Below are positions 1 to 8,758 of a stretch of DNA of 21,204 nucleotides, in pieces. Under the pieces are notes generated by a model. That model was not told where the DNA came from and ran no database searches. It saw nothing but the letters and a program-made list of their open reading frames with translations. The DNA lies in contig JAEZBO010000104.1 in the NCBI GenBank assembly GCA_023427085.1, positions 1 through 21,204 on the forward strand, in the 5' to 3' direction. Each line of letters opens with the position of its first letter. Positions within the stretch are counted from its first letter, which is position 1. A program made the translations under genes and the position numbers. Source of the stretch: Pseudomonadota bacterium (GTDB lineage: Bacteria; Pseudomonadota; Gammaproteobacteria; Burkholderiales; Burkholderiaceae_B).

Positions 1-21
1 GGAGATGTGTATAAGAGACAG
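1..21 (+). other. Tn5/Nextera sequencing adapter remnant
   Basis: Positions 3-21 read AGATGTGTATAAGAGACAG, the 19-bp Tn5 mosaic end used in transposon-based library kits. The two preceding G bases match the end of the read-2 side adapter. It is artificial sequence left on the contig end and not part of the genome. Translated, it gives the familiar artefact peptide MCIRDR. The polyketide synthase reading frame on the minus strand stays open through it by chance, so its last six codons there are spurious. Genomic sequence begins at about position 22. Confidence 0.97.
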
Positions 22-3000
22 GCCTCGGCCAGCGCGCGCGCCCAGGCCGCGCCAGGGCCGTCCTGGTCGCACAGCACGATCCAGCCAGCCGCCGCCGCGT
101 CGGGCGAGGGCGCATTGGCCGGCAGCAGTGCCGGCGCGCGGTGCGCGGTCAGCACATAGGCGCCGGTGTGCTCGGTGTCGATGTAGTCGATGCGGGCGAT
201 GTCTTCGAGGCCCTGCTGAGCCAGCGCCGCCTGCCAGTACTGGGCGGTGCGCTGGCTGCTGGTCTTGGACGCGTCGATGGTGTCGATCCACCAGCGCGGC
301 TGGCCGCCGAACACGAAGTCCATCCAAGCTGATGGATGCGAGGCGCGCAGCACCAGCGTGCCGCCCGGCTTGAGTTGCTGGCAGGCCTGGCGCAGCGCTG
401 TCAGCGCGTCCTGCAGTTCAGGAAATTCAGCATGCAGGATCGCGATGTCGGCGCTGGCGCGCAGCGCCGTCAGATCACCGGCCAGGTGGATGGCGCTGGC
501 GTCAGGATAGCGTTCGAGCAGGCCGTCGGCCTGTTCGGCCACGTCGGCCAGCGGCGAGGCATAGCGGTAGTCGCCCAGGCCCGCGTCGAGCGACGCGCAG
601 CAGGCCGGCCCGGCGATCGGGCCATGCGCGCCGATCTCGAGCAGGCCAAGCCGCTGGCCGGCCGGCAGGCGCGCCTGCAGCGTACGCAGTGGCTGCGCCA
701 GGGCCTGCGCGAAGGCGTCGAGTGCCGGCTGGCGCCAGCCGCAGCGCACCAGCCGCGCCGGCGTGGCCTCGCGCGGCAGCACCTGCTCGATGGCGATCTC
801 GCCGCGCAGCAGCGCCGGCAGGTGGCGGCCCACGCGGCCGACCGCGAACACCTGCGGAAAACTTTCGGGGTACTCGCGCGCGATGGCATTCCAGATGTCG
901 GCCGGCGTGGCCTGGTCGGCGTCATCGGCAGCCAGGCGCCAGCCGCCCGCGTCGGCCGGCTGCAGCAGGCCATGGGCCCGCGCGCGTTCGAGCAGATGCT
1001 CGAGCCACGGCGCCAGCGACGCCGGCACCCGGTCCAGATCGGCGCGCGACAGCGTCGTGCCGTCTTGGCTGAGCGCGCGCAGCGCCTGCTCGGCATAGCG
1101 ATCGCACAGCGTCTCGAGCAAGGGTTCGACCTCGGCGAACTGCACTGCCTGCTGGCCTTGTTCGTGGCACAGCCGCGCGCTGTCCTGCAGCCGGGCGTGG
1201 ACGTCGGGCTGGCCGATCACGGCGCGCGCGGCGGCGGCGCCAGGGTGGGGCCGCGGCGTCAGCACATAGTCGAGGAAATCCAGCGATTCGTTGGCGCCCT
1301 TGTGCAAGCGCACGGCGCGAAAACGGGCCTGCCGGATCGCGGCGACCTGCTGGCCCTGCGCGTCGAACAGCGCGATGTCCAGCACCAGCGAGTGCGGCGA
1401 ACGCTTGAGCAACCGCAGCTGTGCACGGCGCGGCTGGCCGGCGCCGGTGCGCAGCACCAGCCGGCCGAGCTTGGCCGGCACGAAGGCCATGCCGGCGGCG
1501 TGCCGCAACAGCTCGTCATCCAGCAGTTGCACCACCAGCTGGAAGGCGCCGTCCAGCAGCGCCGGGTGCAGCAGCGCCCAGTCCGGCGGCGTGCCGGCGT
1601 CGGCCAGCGGCGCCAGCTCGGCGAGCACGGTCTGCGCGTCGTGGCGCCAGCCTTGCGTGATGGCCTGGAAGGCCGGGCCGTAGGCCAGTCCGGCGGCCTG
1701 GCAGCGCGCATAGTGCGCGGCGCCGTCGAAATCGGCGGCACGGTCGGGCGCAGCCAGCCAGGTGTCGCGCAGCAGCGTCGCGCGCGGCTCGCGCAGCAGG
1801 CGGCCGCAGGCCTGCAGCGTCCAGCCGTCCTGGCTGCCGAGTTCGCGCGCCTTGATCCAGAACTGGCCGTCGCTCTCGTTCAGGATCAGGTGGCTGAGCT
1901 TGCTGGGCTGGGTGGCCAGGATCAGCGGCGCATGGATCTCGAGTTCCTCGAGTTCGATGCAGGCTTCGCCCGGCTGCCATTGGCGGGCCGCGGCCAGCGC
2001 CATCTCGGCGTAGCCGGCGCCGGGAAACACCACGGCTTCGCCGACCACGTGGTCGGCCAGCCACGGGTACAGCGCCGTGTCGAGATGGTTCTCCCAGGCC
2101 TTGGCATGCTGCGTCACCGGATAACCCAGCAACGGATGCACTTTGCGGCGCGCCAGCGCGCCGTGGCCCTGGGCCGTGGTGCCGTGCCAGTGGCGCTCGC
2201 GCTGCCACGGGTAGCCGGGCAGGTCGAGATGGCGGTTGCGGGCCGGCAGCAACGTGCCCAGGTCGACCGGCACGCCGCTGAGCAAGGTCTGCGCGGCGGC
2301 GTGATCGATGCGGCCGGGGCCGGCGTCGTCGCGCGCCGCGCATGCCACCACGCGGCCCTGCACCTGGGCGGTCTTGAGCGCGTCGTTGACGTAGGAGCGC
2401 AGCACCGAGTGCGGTCCGATCTCGACATAAAAGGTATTGCCGGCATCGACCAGCTGCTGCATGGCCGACTGGAAGTCGACCGGCACCCGCACGTTGCGCC
2501 ACCAATAGCCGGCGTCGAGCGCGGTGCCGGCCAGCCGGCCGCCGCTGACGGTCGAATAGAACGGCAGCGTGCCGTCGCGCGGCCGCAAGTCGGCCAGCGC
2601 CGACAGCAGTTCGGCCTCGATGGGGTCCATCGCCGGGCTGTGGAAGGCGTAGTCGAGATCGAGCCGGCGCTGGAACACGCGGCGTTCGTCGAGGATTGTT
2701 TCGATGCGGCCCAGCGCGGCGGCATCGCCGGCCAGCGTGACGCCGCGCGAGCTGTTCATGCCCGCCAGGCAGACCTGCCGCGACAGGCCCAGCTCGGCCA
2801 GCAGCGCGCGGGCCTGCGCGGCATCGATGCCGGCCGCGGTCATCGCGCCATGGCCCTTGGTCTTTCCTTGCAGGCGGCTGCGATGGAAGATCACCGTGAC
2901 GGCGTCGGCCAGCGACAGCGCGCCGCAGGCCCAGCCGGCGGCGATCTCGCCGACGCTGTGGCCGACCACTGCCACCGGTGCGACGCCGCGCTCGGCCAGC

Positions 3001-4820
3001 ATGCGGGTCATGCCGACCTGGATCGCGAACAGCGCGGGCTGCGCGACCTCGGTCTTTTCATATTGGCCGGCTTCGGCCGCGCGCGCGAACAGCTCGGCCA
3101 GCCGCCAGCCCGCCAGCGGCGCGAAGGTGGCATCGATGTCGGCGATGCTGCGGGCGAAGACCGGATCGGACAGCAAGGCGCTGCCCATGCCGGGCCATTG
3201 CGAACCGTTGCCCGAGTAGACGAACACCGGCCCTTGCGCATGGGCCAGCGCGGTGCCCGAGGCGACCGCATGGCGCGTGGACTGTTCGTCGGCGAACTGC
3301 TCGAGCGAACCGGCCATGGCCTGGGGATCGTTGCCCCACACCACCGCGCGGTGTTCGTGCCAGTCGCGCCGGTACAGGCTCTGATAGGCGGCGTCGCCCA
3401 GCTGGCCGGCCGGCAGCGCGCGCAGCCGGGCCGCGATGCCGCGTGCATCGGCGCGCAGCGCCTGGGCCGAACGGCCCGACACCAGCACGGGAACCGGCCG
3501 CGCGGGCGCGGCGGCGAGGTCGGCAGGCGGTGCGGCGCTCGTGTCGCTGCTTTGCAGGATCACGTGCGCGTTGGCGCCGCCGAAGCCGAAGGAGTTGACG
3601 CCGACGGTCAGCTGGCCTTGCGGCTTGAGCGCCAGCGGCTGCGTGACGACGTCCAGGTTTAGGCCGTCGAAGTCGATATTCGGATTGAGCGTCTTGATGC
3701 CGATGGTGGCCGGTACCTGGCGCGTCTGCAGCGCGTAGATGGCCTTGACCAGACCGGCCACGCCCGAGGCCGCCTCGAGGTGGCCCATGTTGCTCTTGAC
3801 CGAGCCGATCGGCAGCGGCTGGCCGGCCGGGCGGCGCGCGCCGAGTGCCTGGCCGATCGCGCGCGCCTCGATCGGGTCGCCGACCGCGGTGCCGGTGCCG
3901 TGCGCCTCGAGATAGTCGAGCTGCTCGGGCCGGATGCCGGCCTGCTGGTAGGCCTGCCGCATCAGCGCGGTCTGCGCGTCGGCGCTGGGGACGGTCAGGC
4001 CGTTCTTGCGGCCGTCGGTGTTGACCGCCGAGCCCGCCACCACCGCCAGGATTCGGTCGCCATCGGCCACCGCGCGGTCATAGTCCTTGAGCAGGAACAG
4101 CCCGCCGCCTTCCGAGCGCACGTAGCCGTCGCCCGAGGCGTCGAACACATTGCAGCGGCCGCGCGGCGACAGCATCGAGGCCTTGGCGAAGATCAGGAAA
4201 CCGTAGGGGTGCAGGTGCAGGCTGATGCCGCCGGTCAGTGCCTGGCTGATCTCGCCCGACGCGATCGCGCGCACCGCCTGGTGGAACGCCACCAACGACG
4301 ACGAGCAGGCGGTGTCGATGGCCAGGCTGGGGCCGTGCAGGTCGTACAGATAGGAGATGCGATTGGCGGCGACGCTCAGCGTATTGCCGGTGGCGATCGA
4401 CGATTCGATCAGGCCCAGGTCGTCGGAGAACCGATGCGTGTAGTCGGTGCTGGCCACGCCCAGATAGACGCCGCAGTCGCTGCCGCGCAGCGACGAGGGC
4501 CGGATGCCGGCGTGCTCGAGCGTTTCCCAGGTCAGTTCGAGCAGCATGCGCTGCTGCGGGTCCATCAGCGCGGCTTCGCGCGGCGAGATGCCGAAGAAGC
4601 CCGCGTCGAAACCGGCCACGTCGCCGACCGAACCGGCCGCGAAGGTATAGCTGGTGCCGGGGTGCGACTTGTCGGGATGCAGATAGGCGTCCTGCTCCCA
4701 GCGATCGGCCTGGACCTCGGTGACCAGGTCGCGCCCGGCCAGCAGGTCATTCCAATAACGTTCCTTGTCCGTATCCGGAAAACGGAACGCGAGTCCGACG
4801 ATTGCTACGCGCGCTGCCAT
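22..4820 (-). CDS. Type I polyketide synthase, KS-AT-DH-degenerate MT-(KR), 3' truncated
   Basis: A modular polyketide synthase that extends an acyl chain from malonyl-type units. About 1600 residues are open from ATG 4820 to the contig end, with AAGGA six bases upstream of the start. The ketosynthase (about 1-425) has its Cys172 (DTACSSS), His307 (EAHGTGT) and His347 (NMGHLEAASG). The acyltransferase (about 530-840) has Ser622 in GHSVGE and YAFH at 724-727, between the malonyl (HAFH) and methylmalonyl (YASH) signatures, so the extender is uncertain. The dehydratase (about 885-1170) has His924 (HVVGEAVVFP) and Asp1090 (HPALLDGAFQ). A methyltransferase-like region (about 1370-1540) keeps the fold-like order, but its SAM loop reads LEIGAHGPIAG, lacking the usual GxGxG, so it may be inactive. 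From about 1572 the start of a ketoreductase structural subdomain is visible (GWIVLCDQDGPG). The ketoreductase, any enoylreductase and the carrier protein are lost at the adapter. The product is unknown. Confidence 0.93.
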
Positions 4821-5153
4821 GCTTGGTCCTTCAGAGCGACAAAGATGAAAAAGGCACTGCCGGAGAGAGGGTTCGCACTACGGCACAGGCGGGGGGTCGC
4901 ACGGAAAAGAAACAAGAAATGACTCTAGTAAGGAAGCAGTCCGACAGTTTATTGACAAGCGGCGCGGGTCGCAGAGAGACAAGGTGTTTATTTGTTGCCA
5001 AATATGTGAGTTTTGACGGTAATGGGCCGCTTTTGGGCGCATTTTTGCCGACTTCGTCGTCGCCCGGCCACGCCATGGCGGGGTCGCGCCAGCGTCGGCG
5101 CGGGCGATTTTACCCGGACGCGGTGACGCACGCGCGCCGGCCGCGCGGCCGGC
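4821..5153. other. Gene-free spacer between PKS and cysW
   Basis: This is a 333-bp stretch with no convincing gene on either strand. The middle (about 4880-5050) is clearly more AT-rich than the flanking genes. It holds the PKS ribosome binding site (AAGGA, 4827-4831) and at its right edge the palindrome after cysW. The PKS promoter is probably here, but I could not find a convincing -35/-10 pair on the minus strand. A TTGACA at 4952-4957 on the plus strand has no matching -10. No fragment of cysA is visible. Confidence 0.6.
5136..5153 (-). terminator. Perfect 18-bp palindrome directly after cysW
   Basis: GCCGGCCGC followed by GCGGCCGGC forms a perfect inverted repeat that abuts the cysW stop codon at 5154-5156. 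As RNA it gives a very GC-rich hairpin (7-bp stem, GCGC loop). There is no T-run behind it on the minus strand, so it is not a classical intrinsic terminator. It could protect the mRNA 3' end or act with a termination factor. It suggests that the sulfate operon ends here. Confidence 0.45.
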
Positions 5154-5987
5154 TCAATGACCCGGCCGCGCCAGCAAGCCTTCCTGGCGCCGTTCCATCA
5201 CGGTCTTGACGATCAGCGTCAGCAGGGCCATGCAGGCCAGCAGCGCGGCCGCGGTGAACGCGGCGATCGCCTTGTTGTCTTCGTTGAGCTGCTCGATCAG
5301 CAGCGGCAGCGTCAGCGTCTGGCCGCGGATCATGCCCGAGACCACCGACACGGCGCCGAATTCGCCGACCGCGCGCGCATTGGTGATGACCACCCCGTAG
5401 AGAAGGCCCCACTTGATGTTGGGCAACGTCACCAGCCGGAAGATCTGCCAGCCGTTGGCGCCCAGCGTCAGGGCCGCGTGTTCTTCCTCGCTGCCCTGGA
5501 CCTGCATCAACGGGATCAGGATGCGGGCGACGAAGGGCGAGGTCACGAACACCGTCACCATGATGATGCCGGGCCACGCGAACATCAGCTGCACGTCGTG
5601 GCCGTAGAGCCAGCCGCCGAACGCGCTTTCCATGCCGTACACCACCAGGTAGCACAGGCCGGCGACCACCGGCGAGGTGGCGTAGGGGATGTCGATCAGC
5701 GTGATCAGCAGCTTGCGGCCACGGAACGAATAACGGGTCACGCACCAGGCCAGCAGGATGCCGAACACCACGTTGATCGGCACCGTGACCACCGCCGCCA
5801 GCAGCGTCAGGCTGATGGCGTGCTGCATCTCGCTCTCGGCCAGGTTGGCCAGCATCATCTCGATGCCGCCGGCCAGCGCGCGCGTGAAGATCAGCGCCAG
5901 CGGCAGCACCAGTAGCAGCAGCGCCAGCAGCGCGGCGACGCCGACCAGCGACCATTGTTTCCAGTTGCGCGGCTTTTTCATCGTCAT
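5154..5987 (-). CDS. cysW: Sulfate/thiosulfate ABC transporter permease CysW
   Basis: An inner-membrane permease of the sulfate/thiosulfate importer, pairing with CysT to form the channel. The 277-residue product fits the family. It has several hydrophobic segments starting about residue 15 and the EAA loop motif that contacts the ATPase, seen as EEEHAALTLGANGWQIFRLV followed by TLPN. The chosen start at 5987 overlaps the cysT stop as ATGA and has GGAG six bases upstream; a second ATG two codons later (5981) is possible. Translational coupling to cysT is likely. The usual downstream partner, the ATPase gene cysA, is missing here, so the ATPase must be encoded elsewhere or the locus is rearranged. 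A longer open frame upstream of this start is only out-of-frame cysT sequence. Confidence 0.93.
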   Translation of the reverse strand: MTMKKPRNWKQWSLVGVAALLALLLLVLPLALIFTRALAGGIEMMLANLAESEMQHAISLTLLAAVVTVPINVVFGILLAWCVTRYSFRGRKLLITLIDIPYATSPVVAGLCYLVVYGMESAFGGWLYGHDVQLMFAWPGIIMVTVFVTSPFVARILIPLMQVQGSEEEHAALTLGANGWQIFRLVTLPNIKWGLLYGVVITNARAVGEFGAVSVVSGMIRGQTLTLPLLIEQLNEDNKAIAAFTAAALLACMALLTLIVKTVMERRQEGLLARPGH

Positions 5988-6823
5988 TGCCCGCTCCGTT
6001 GCCAGGGCAGCAGCCGGCCTTGCACCACCTGCAGCAGGAACAGCAGCAGCAGCGAGGCCAGCAGCACGACGCTGGCGATCGCGGCAGCGGCCGGATAGTC
6101 GTATTCGTTGAGCCGCGTGAAGATCATCAGCGACGTGATCTCGGTCTTGTAGGGCATGTTGCCGGCGATCATGACGACCGCGCCGAACTCGCCCAGGCTG
6201 CGGATGAAGGCCTGCGAGGCGCCGGTGGTCAGCGCCGGGATCAGCGCCGGCAGCAGCACGCGCCAGGCGGTCTGCAACTCGGTGGCGCCCAGCGTGTGGG
6301 CGGCTTCCTCGTATTCGCTGCCCAGCTCGGCCAGCACCGGCTGCACCGAGCGCACCACGAAGGGCAGGCTGGTGAAGATCATCGCGATCACCAGGCCCGG
6401 ATAGGCATAGGCGACCTTCCAGCCCAGCGGCGCCAGCCACTGGCCCAGCCAGCCGCCGGGCGACAGCAGCACCGACAGCGTCAGGCCCGCCACCGCGGTC
6501 GGCAGCGCGAACGGCAGGTCGACCAGCGCGTCCAGCAGGCGCCGGCCCGGAAAGTCGTAGCGCACCAGCACCCACGCGATGAGCAGGCCGATCAGCGTCA
6601 CGATCAGCGTCGACAGTGCGGCGCCGCCGACCGTCACCCGATAGCTCGCCACCACGCGCGGATCGCTGATGGCGCGCCAGTACTGCGCCCAGCTCATGTC
6701 GCTGACGTACAGGAACAGCGCCGTGATCGGCAGCAGGATGACCAGCGACAGGTACAGCACGCTGACCCCGAAGCTCAGCCCGAAGCCCGGCAAGGTGGGG
6801 TGGCGAGTGAAGAATGACGGCAT
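5984..6823 (-). CDS. cysT: Sulfate/thiosulfate ABC transporter permease CysT (CysU)
   Basis: The first permease subunit of the sulfate/thiosulfate importer, 279 residues, which is the normal family length. It begins MPSFFTRHPTLPGFGLSFGV, matching the usual N-terminus with a short cytoplasmic lead (including LPGFGLSFG) before the first membrane segment. The conserved DLPFALPTAVAGL block and the EAA loop (EEAAHTLGATELQTAWRVLL) are present. It follows the binding-protein gene after a 102-bp spacer with a stem-loop and overlaps cysW by four bases, so the two permeases are probably made in equal amounts. Confidence 0.94.
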   Translation of the reverse strand: MPSFFTRHPTLPGFGLSFGVSVLYLSLVILLPITALFLYVSDMSWAQYWRAISDPRVVASYRVTVGGAALSTLIVTLIGLLIAWVLVRYDFPGRRLLDALVDLPFALPTAVAGLTLSVLLSPGGWLGQWLAPLGWKVAYAYPGLVIAMIFTSLPFVVRSVQPVLAELGSEYEEAAHTLGATELQTAWRVLLPALIPALTTGASQAFIRSLGEFGAVVMIAGNMPYKTEITSLMIFTRLNEYDYPAAAAIASVVLLASLLLLFLLQVVQGRLLPWQRSGQ

Positions 6824-6886
6824 GGCCGGTATCCGGGAGTGGTCAAAGGCGAAGCGCCGTGACTGGACTGGCCAGCACGGCGCCTT

Positions 6887-6908
6887 CGAGACGCCCGGCG
6901 GCGTCTCG
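6887..6908 (-). other. Stem-loop between sbp and cysT
   Basis: CGAGACGCC (6887-6895) and GGCGTCTCG (6900-6908) form a perfect 9-bp stem with the four-base loop CGGC, in the 102-bp spacer between the binding-protein stop and cysT. There is no T-run on the minus strand after it. In binding-protein-dependent transport operons such hairpins often stabilise the upstream transcript or attenuate read-through, giving more binding protein than permease. That role is inferred from position only. Confidence 0.6.
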
Positions 6909-6925
6909 CTTGGGGACGGATTCTA

Positions 6926-7936
6926 TCAGCGTCCCTTGGCCAGCAGCTCGTCCAGCACGCCGCCCGAGGCGAAGTGGGTCTTGGTGATGTCGGCCCAGCT
7001 GCCCAGCTTGTCGGTGGGGTTGATCAGCTCGATCTTGGGGAAGCGGTCGGCGGTTTCCTTGACCACCGCGGCATCGTGCACACGCAGGTTGTAGCCGGCC
7101 AGCAGGCGCTGGATCTCGGGCGAGTACTGGTATTGCAGGAAGGCCTCGGCCAGCTTGCGGGTCTTCTTCTCGTCGACCACCTTGTCGACCACCGCGACCG
7201 GGAACTCGGCCAGCACGCTGACCGGCGGCACCACGACCTCGAAGCCCTGGGCCTTGAACTCGTCGCTCTTGGCGATGTTGTTGACCTCGGATTCGAAGGT
7301 CAGCACCGCGTCGCCCTGGTTGTTCTGCGCGAACGCCACGGTGGCGCCGCGGCCACCGGTCGGGAAGCTTTCGACGTTGGCCAGCAGCTTGCCGACGAAG
7401 TCGCGCGTCTTGGCTTGGTCGCCGCCGAACTTCTGATCGGCGTACAGCCAGGCGGCCAGGTAGGTGTAGCGGGCGTTGCCGGAGGTCTTGGGGTTGGGGA
7501 ACACCACCTTGACGTCGTCGCGCACCAGGTCGTCCCAGCTCTTGATGCCCTTGGGATTGCCCTTGCGCACCAGGAAGGCGATGGTGCTGTAGTACGGCGA
7601 GCTGTTGTTGGCGAAGCGCTGCTGCCAATCCTTGGCGACCAGGCCACGGCTGGCCAGGATGTCAACGTCGGGCACCTGGTTGAAGGTCACGGTGTCGGCC
7701 TTCAGGCCTTGCAGGATGGCCTGCGCCTGCTTGGACGTGCCGCCGAACGACTGGTCGATCGTGATGGTTTCGCCGGTGGTCTTTTTCCAGTGGTCGACGA
7801 ACTTGGGGTTGATCTCGGTGAAGAGTTCCCGCGCGACGTCGTACGACGTGTTCAGCAGGGTCTGCTGGGCATGGGCGGGCAGGCCGGCAGTGGCGGCGAG
7901 CAGGGCAGTCAGGGCAACAACACGCTGGAGCTTCAT
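6926..7936 (-). CDS. sbp: Periplasmic sulfate-binding protein
   Basis: The periplasmic receptor for sulfate/thiosulfate that feeds the CysTW channel. The 336-residue product has a clear signal peptide (residues 1-23, ending AHA). The family blocks LLNTSYDVARELF, FGGTSKQAQAIL, FLVRKGNPKGIKSWDDL, NPKTSGNARYTYLAAW and DKVVDEKKTRKLAEAFLQY follow in the expected order. It could be called Sbp or CysP; sequence alone does not decide between sulfate and thiosulfate preference. It sits 43 bp downstream of the hydrolase gene, in the same direction, and probably shares its promoter. No strong Shine-Dalgarno is evident before ATG 7936. Confidence 0.93.
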   Translation of the reverse strand: MKLQRVVALTALLAATAGLPAHAQQTLLNTSYDVARELFTEINPKFVDHWKKTTGETITIDQSFGGTSKQAQAILQGLKADTVTFNQVPDVDILASRGLVAKDWQQRFANNSSPYYSTIAFLVRKGNPKGIKSWDDLVRDDVKVVFPNPKTSGNARYTYLAAWLYADQKFGGDQAKTRDFVGKLLANVESFPTGGRGATVAFAQNNQGDAVLTFESEVNNIAKSDEFKAQGFEVVVPPVSVLAEFPVAVVDKVVDEKKTRKLAEAFLQYQYSPEIQRLLAGYNLRVHDAAVVKETADRFPKIELINPTDKLGSWADITKTHFASGGVLDELLAKGR

Positions 7937-7979
7937 GGCAGGTTCCGTAAGGTCGGTACTAAAAAAGAAAAAATCGTCG

Positions 7980-8576
7980 TCAACTGGCCGAGGCGTCGGC
8001 CACCGGGGGGATGCGCGGCGCCGGCGGCGTCACGCGCCAGACCGCGCGCCGGCGCAGCGCGCCCAGCAGCTTCAGGCCCTGCGGCCAGGCGCCGTAGCCG
8101 CTGTCGGCATTGATGTGGCCGGCCTGCGGCAGCACCACCAGCCGGCTGCCCCAGGCATGCGCGAACTGGCGGGCCCGTTCGAGCCGGCAACACGGATCGT
8201 CGTCGCTGGCGACCACCACGCTCTGGAACGGCAGCGGCTGGTCGGCGATCGGCGCGAAGCCGCGCAAGGCCTCGGGCGCCTCGTCGCGCTCGATGTCGGC
8301 CGGCGCGACCAGCAGCGCGCCGGCGACCTTGGCGCGCAGCGCCATCGGCAGGCGCGCGACCGCCAGGCAGCCCAGGCTGTGTGCGATCAGCAGCGCCGGA
8401 CAGGTCGCCGCGTCGACGGCCTTGGCGACGCCGGCGGTCCACAGCAGCGGATCGGGGTGGTCCCAGTCGTGTTGCGTCACGCGCACCGCGTGCGGCAACT
8501 GCTCGGCCCACAGGCTTTGCCAGTGGCCGGGGCCGGAGTTCTTCCAGCCCGGAACGATGATCGGTTGAAATCGCAT
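7980..8576 (-). CDS. RBBP9/YdeN-type serine hydrolase
   Basis: A small alpha/beta hydrolase of the RBBP9/YdeN family, 198 residues with no signal peptide. Visible family features are the N-terminal PGWKNSGPGHWQS block, the nucleophile elbow AHSLGC with Ser67, an acid in SDDDP (about Asp126/127) and the catalytic His154 in GHIN. The substrate is unknown. It lies first in the sulfate-uptake cluster, 43 bp ahead of sbp and on the same strand, with a good promoter upstream. A link to sulfur metabolism can be inferred only from this position. A T-rich run follows its stop, but I see no hairpin that would make it a terminator. Confidence 0.88.
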   Translation of the reverse strand: MRFQPIIVPGWKNSGPGHWQSLWAEQLPHAVRVTQHDWDHPDPLLWTAGVAKAVDAATCPALLIAHSLGCLAVARLPMALRAKVAGALLVAPADIERDEAPEALRGFAPIADQPLPFQSVVVASDDDPCCRLERARQFAHAWGSRLVVLPQAGHINADSGYGAWPQGLKLLGALRRRAVWRVTPPAPRIPPVADASAS

Positions 8577-8611
8577 GACCGCATGATGCAGGCCGTCATA
8601 GCTAACTCAAA

Positions 8612-8639
8612 ATAATAAATTCCCGTTTGCATATGTCAT
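8612..8639 (-). promoter_or_regulatory. Putative sigma-70 promoter of the hydrolase-sbp-cysTW cluster
   Basis: Read on the minus strand, ATGACA (8634-8639; consensus TTGACA) is separated by 16 bases from TATTAT (8612-8617; consensus TATAAT). Each hexamer has one mismatch. The site lies in the AT-rich part of the 182-bp divergent region between the hydrolase and livJ, about 30 bases upstream of the hydrolase ATG. No CysB site was identified. Confidence 0.55.
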
Positions 8640-8758
8640 TTTTCGCATAAGGGATGGGCCGGTGTCCGTCGATTTGCATCGTGTATCCTTGGCCCCATTC
8701 CGGTGCGGCGCCTGGCGCGCGGCCGGTAGACGAACAGATCCATCAAAGGAGCGCACTC

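Noticed and set aside
5..373. Plus-strand frame starting MCIRDR
   Set aside because: It begins in the Nextera adapter and is antisense to the PKS, a well-known artefact.
336..3662. Plus-strand open frame of 1108 codons opposite the PKS
   Set aside because: It is the antisense shadow of the polyketide synthase. The minus-strand frame has all catalytic motifs in order, while this one is Arg/Gln/Gly-rich with no recognisable domain. Very high GC sequence commonly leaves such frames open.
3780..4922. Plus-strand open frame of 380 codons opposite the KS domain
   Set aside because: It lies antisense to the ketosynthase, has low-complexity composition and no motif, and ends in the gene-free spacer.
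4952..4990. TTGACA on the plus strand as a promoter
   Set aside because: No -10 hexamer lies at 15-19 bp, and there is no plus-strand gene downstream.
4831..5076. Minus-strand frame of 81 codons in the PKS-cysW spacer
   Set aside because: There is no Shine-Dalgarno, no family motif and no coding-like composition, and it shows no resemblance to CysA.
8640..8758. Sigma-54 or sigma-70 promoter for the first livJ
   Set aside because: TGGCCCC and TATCCT near 8684-8696 look suggestive, but no partner element sits at the right distance, so no promoter is called.
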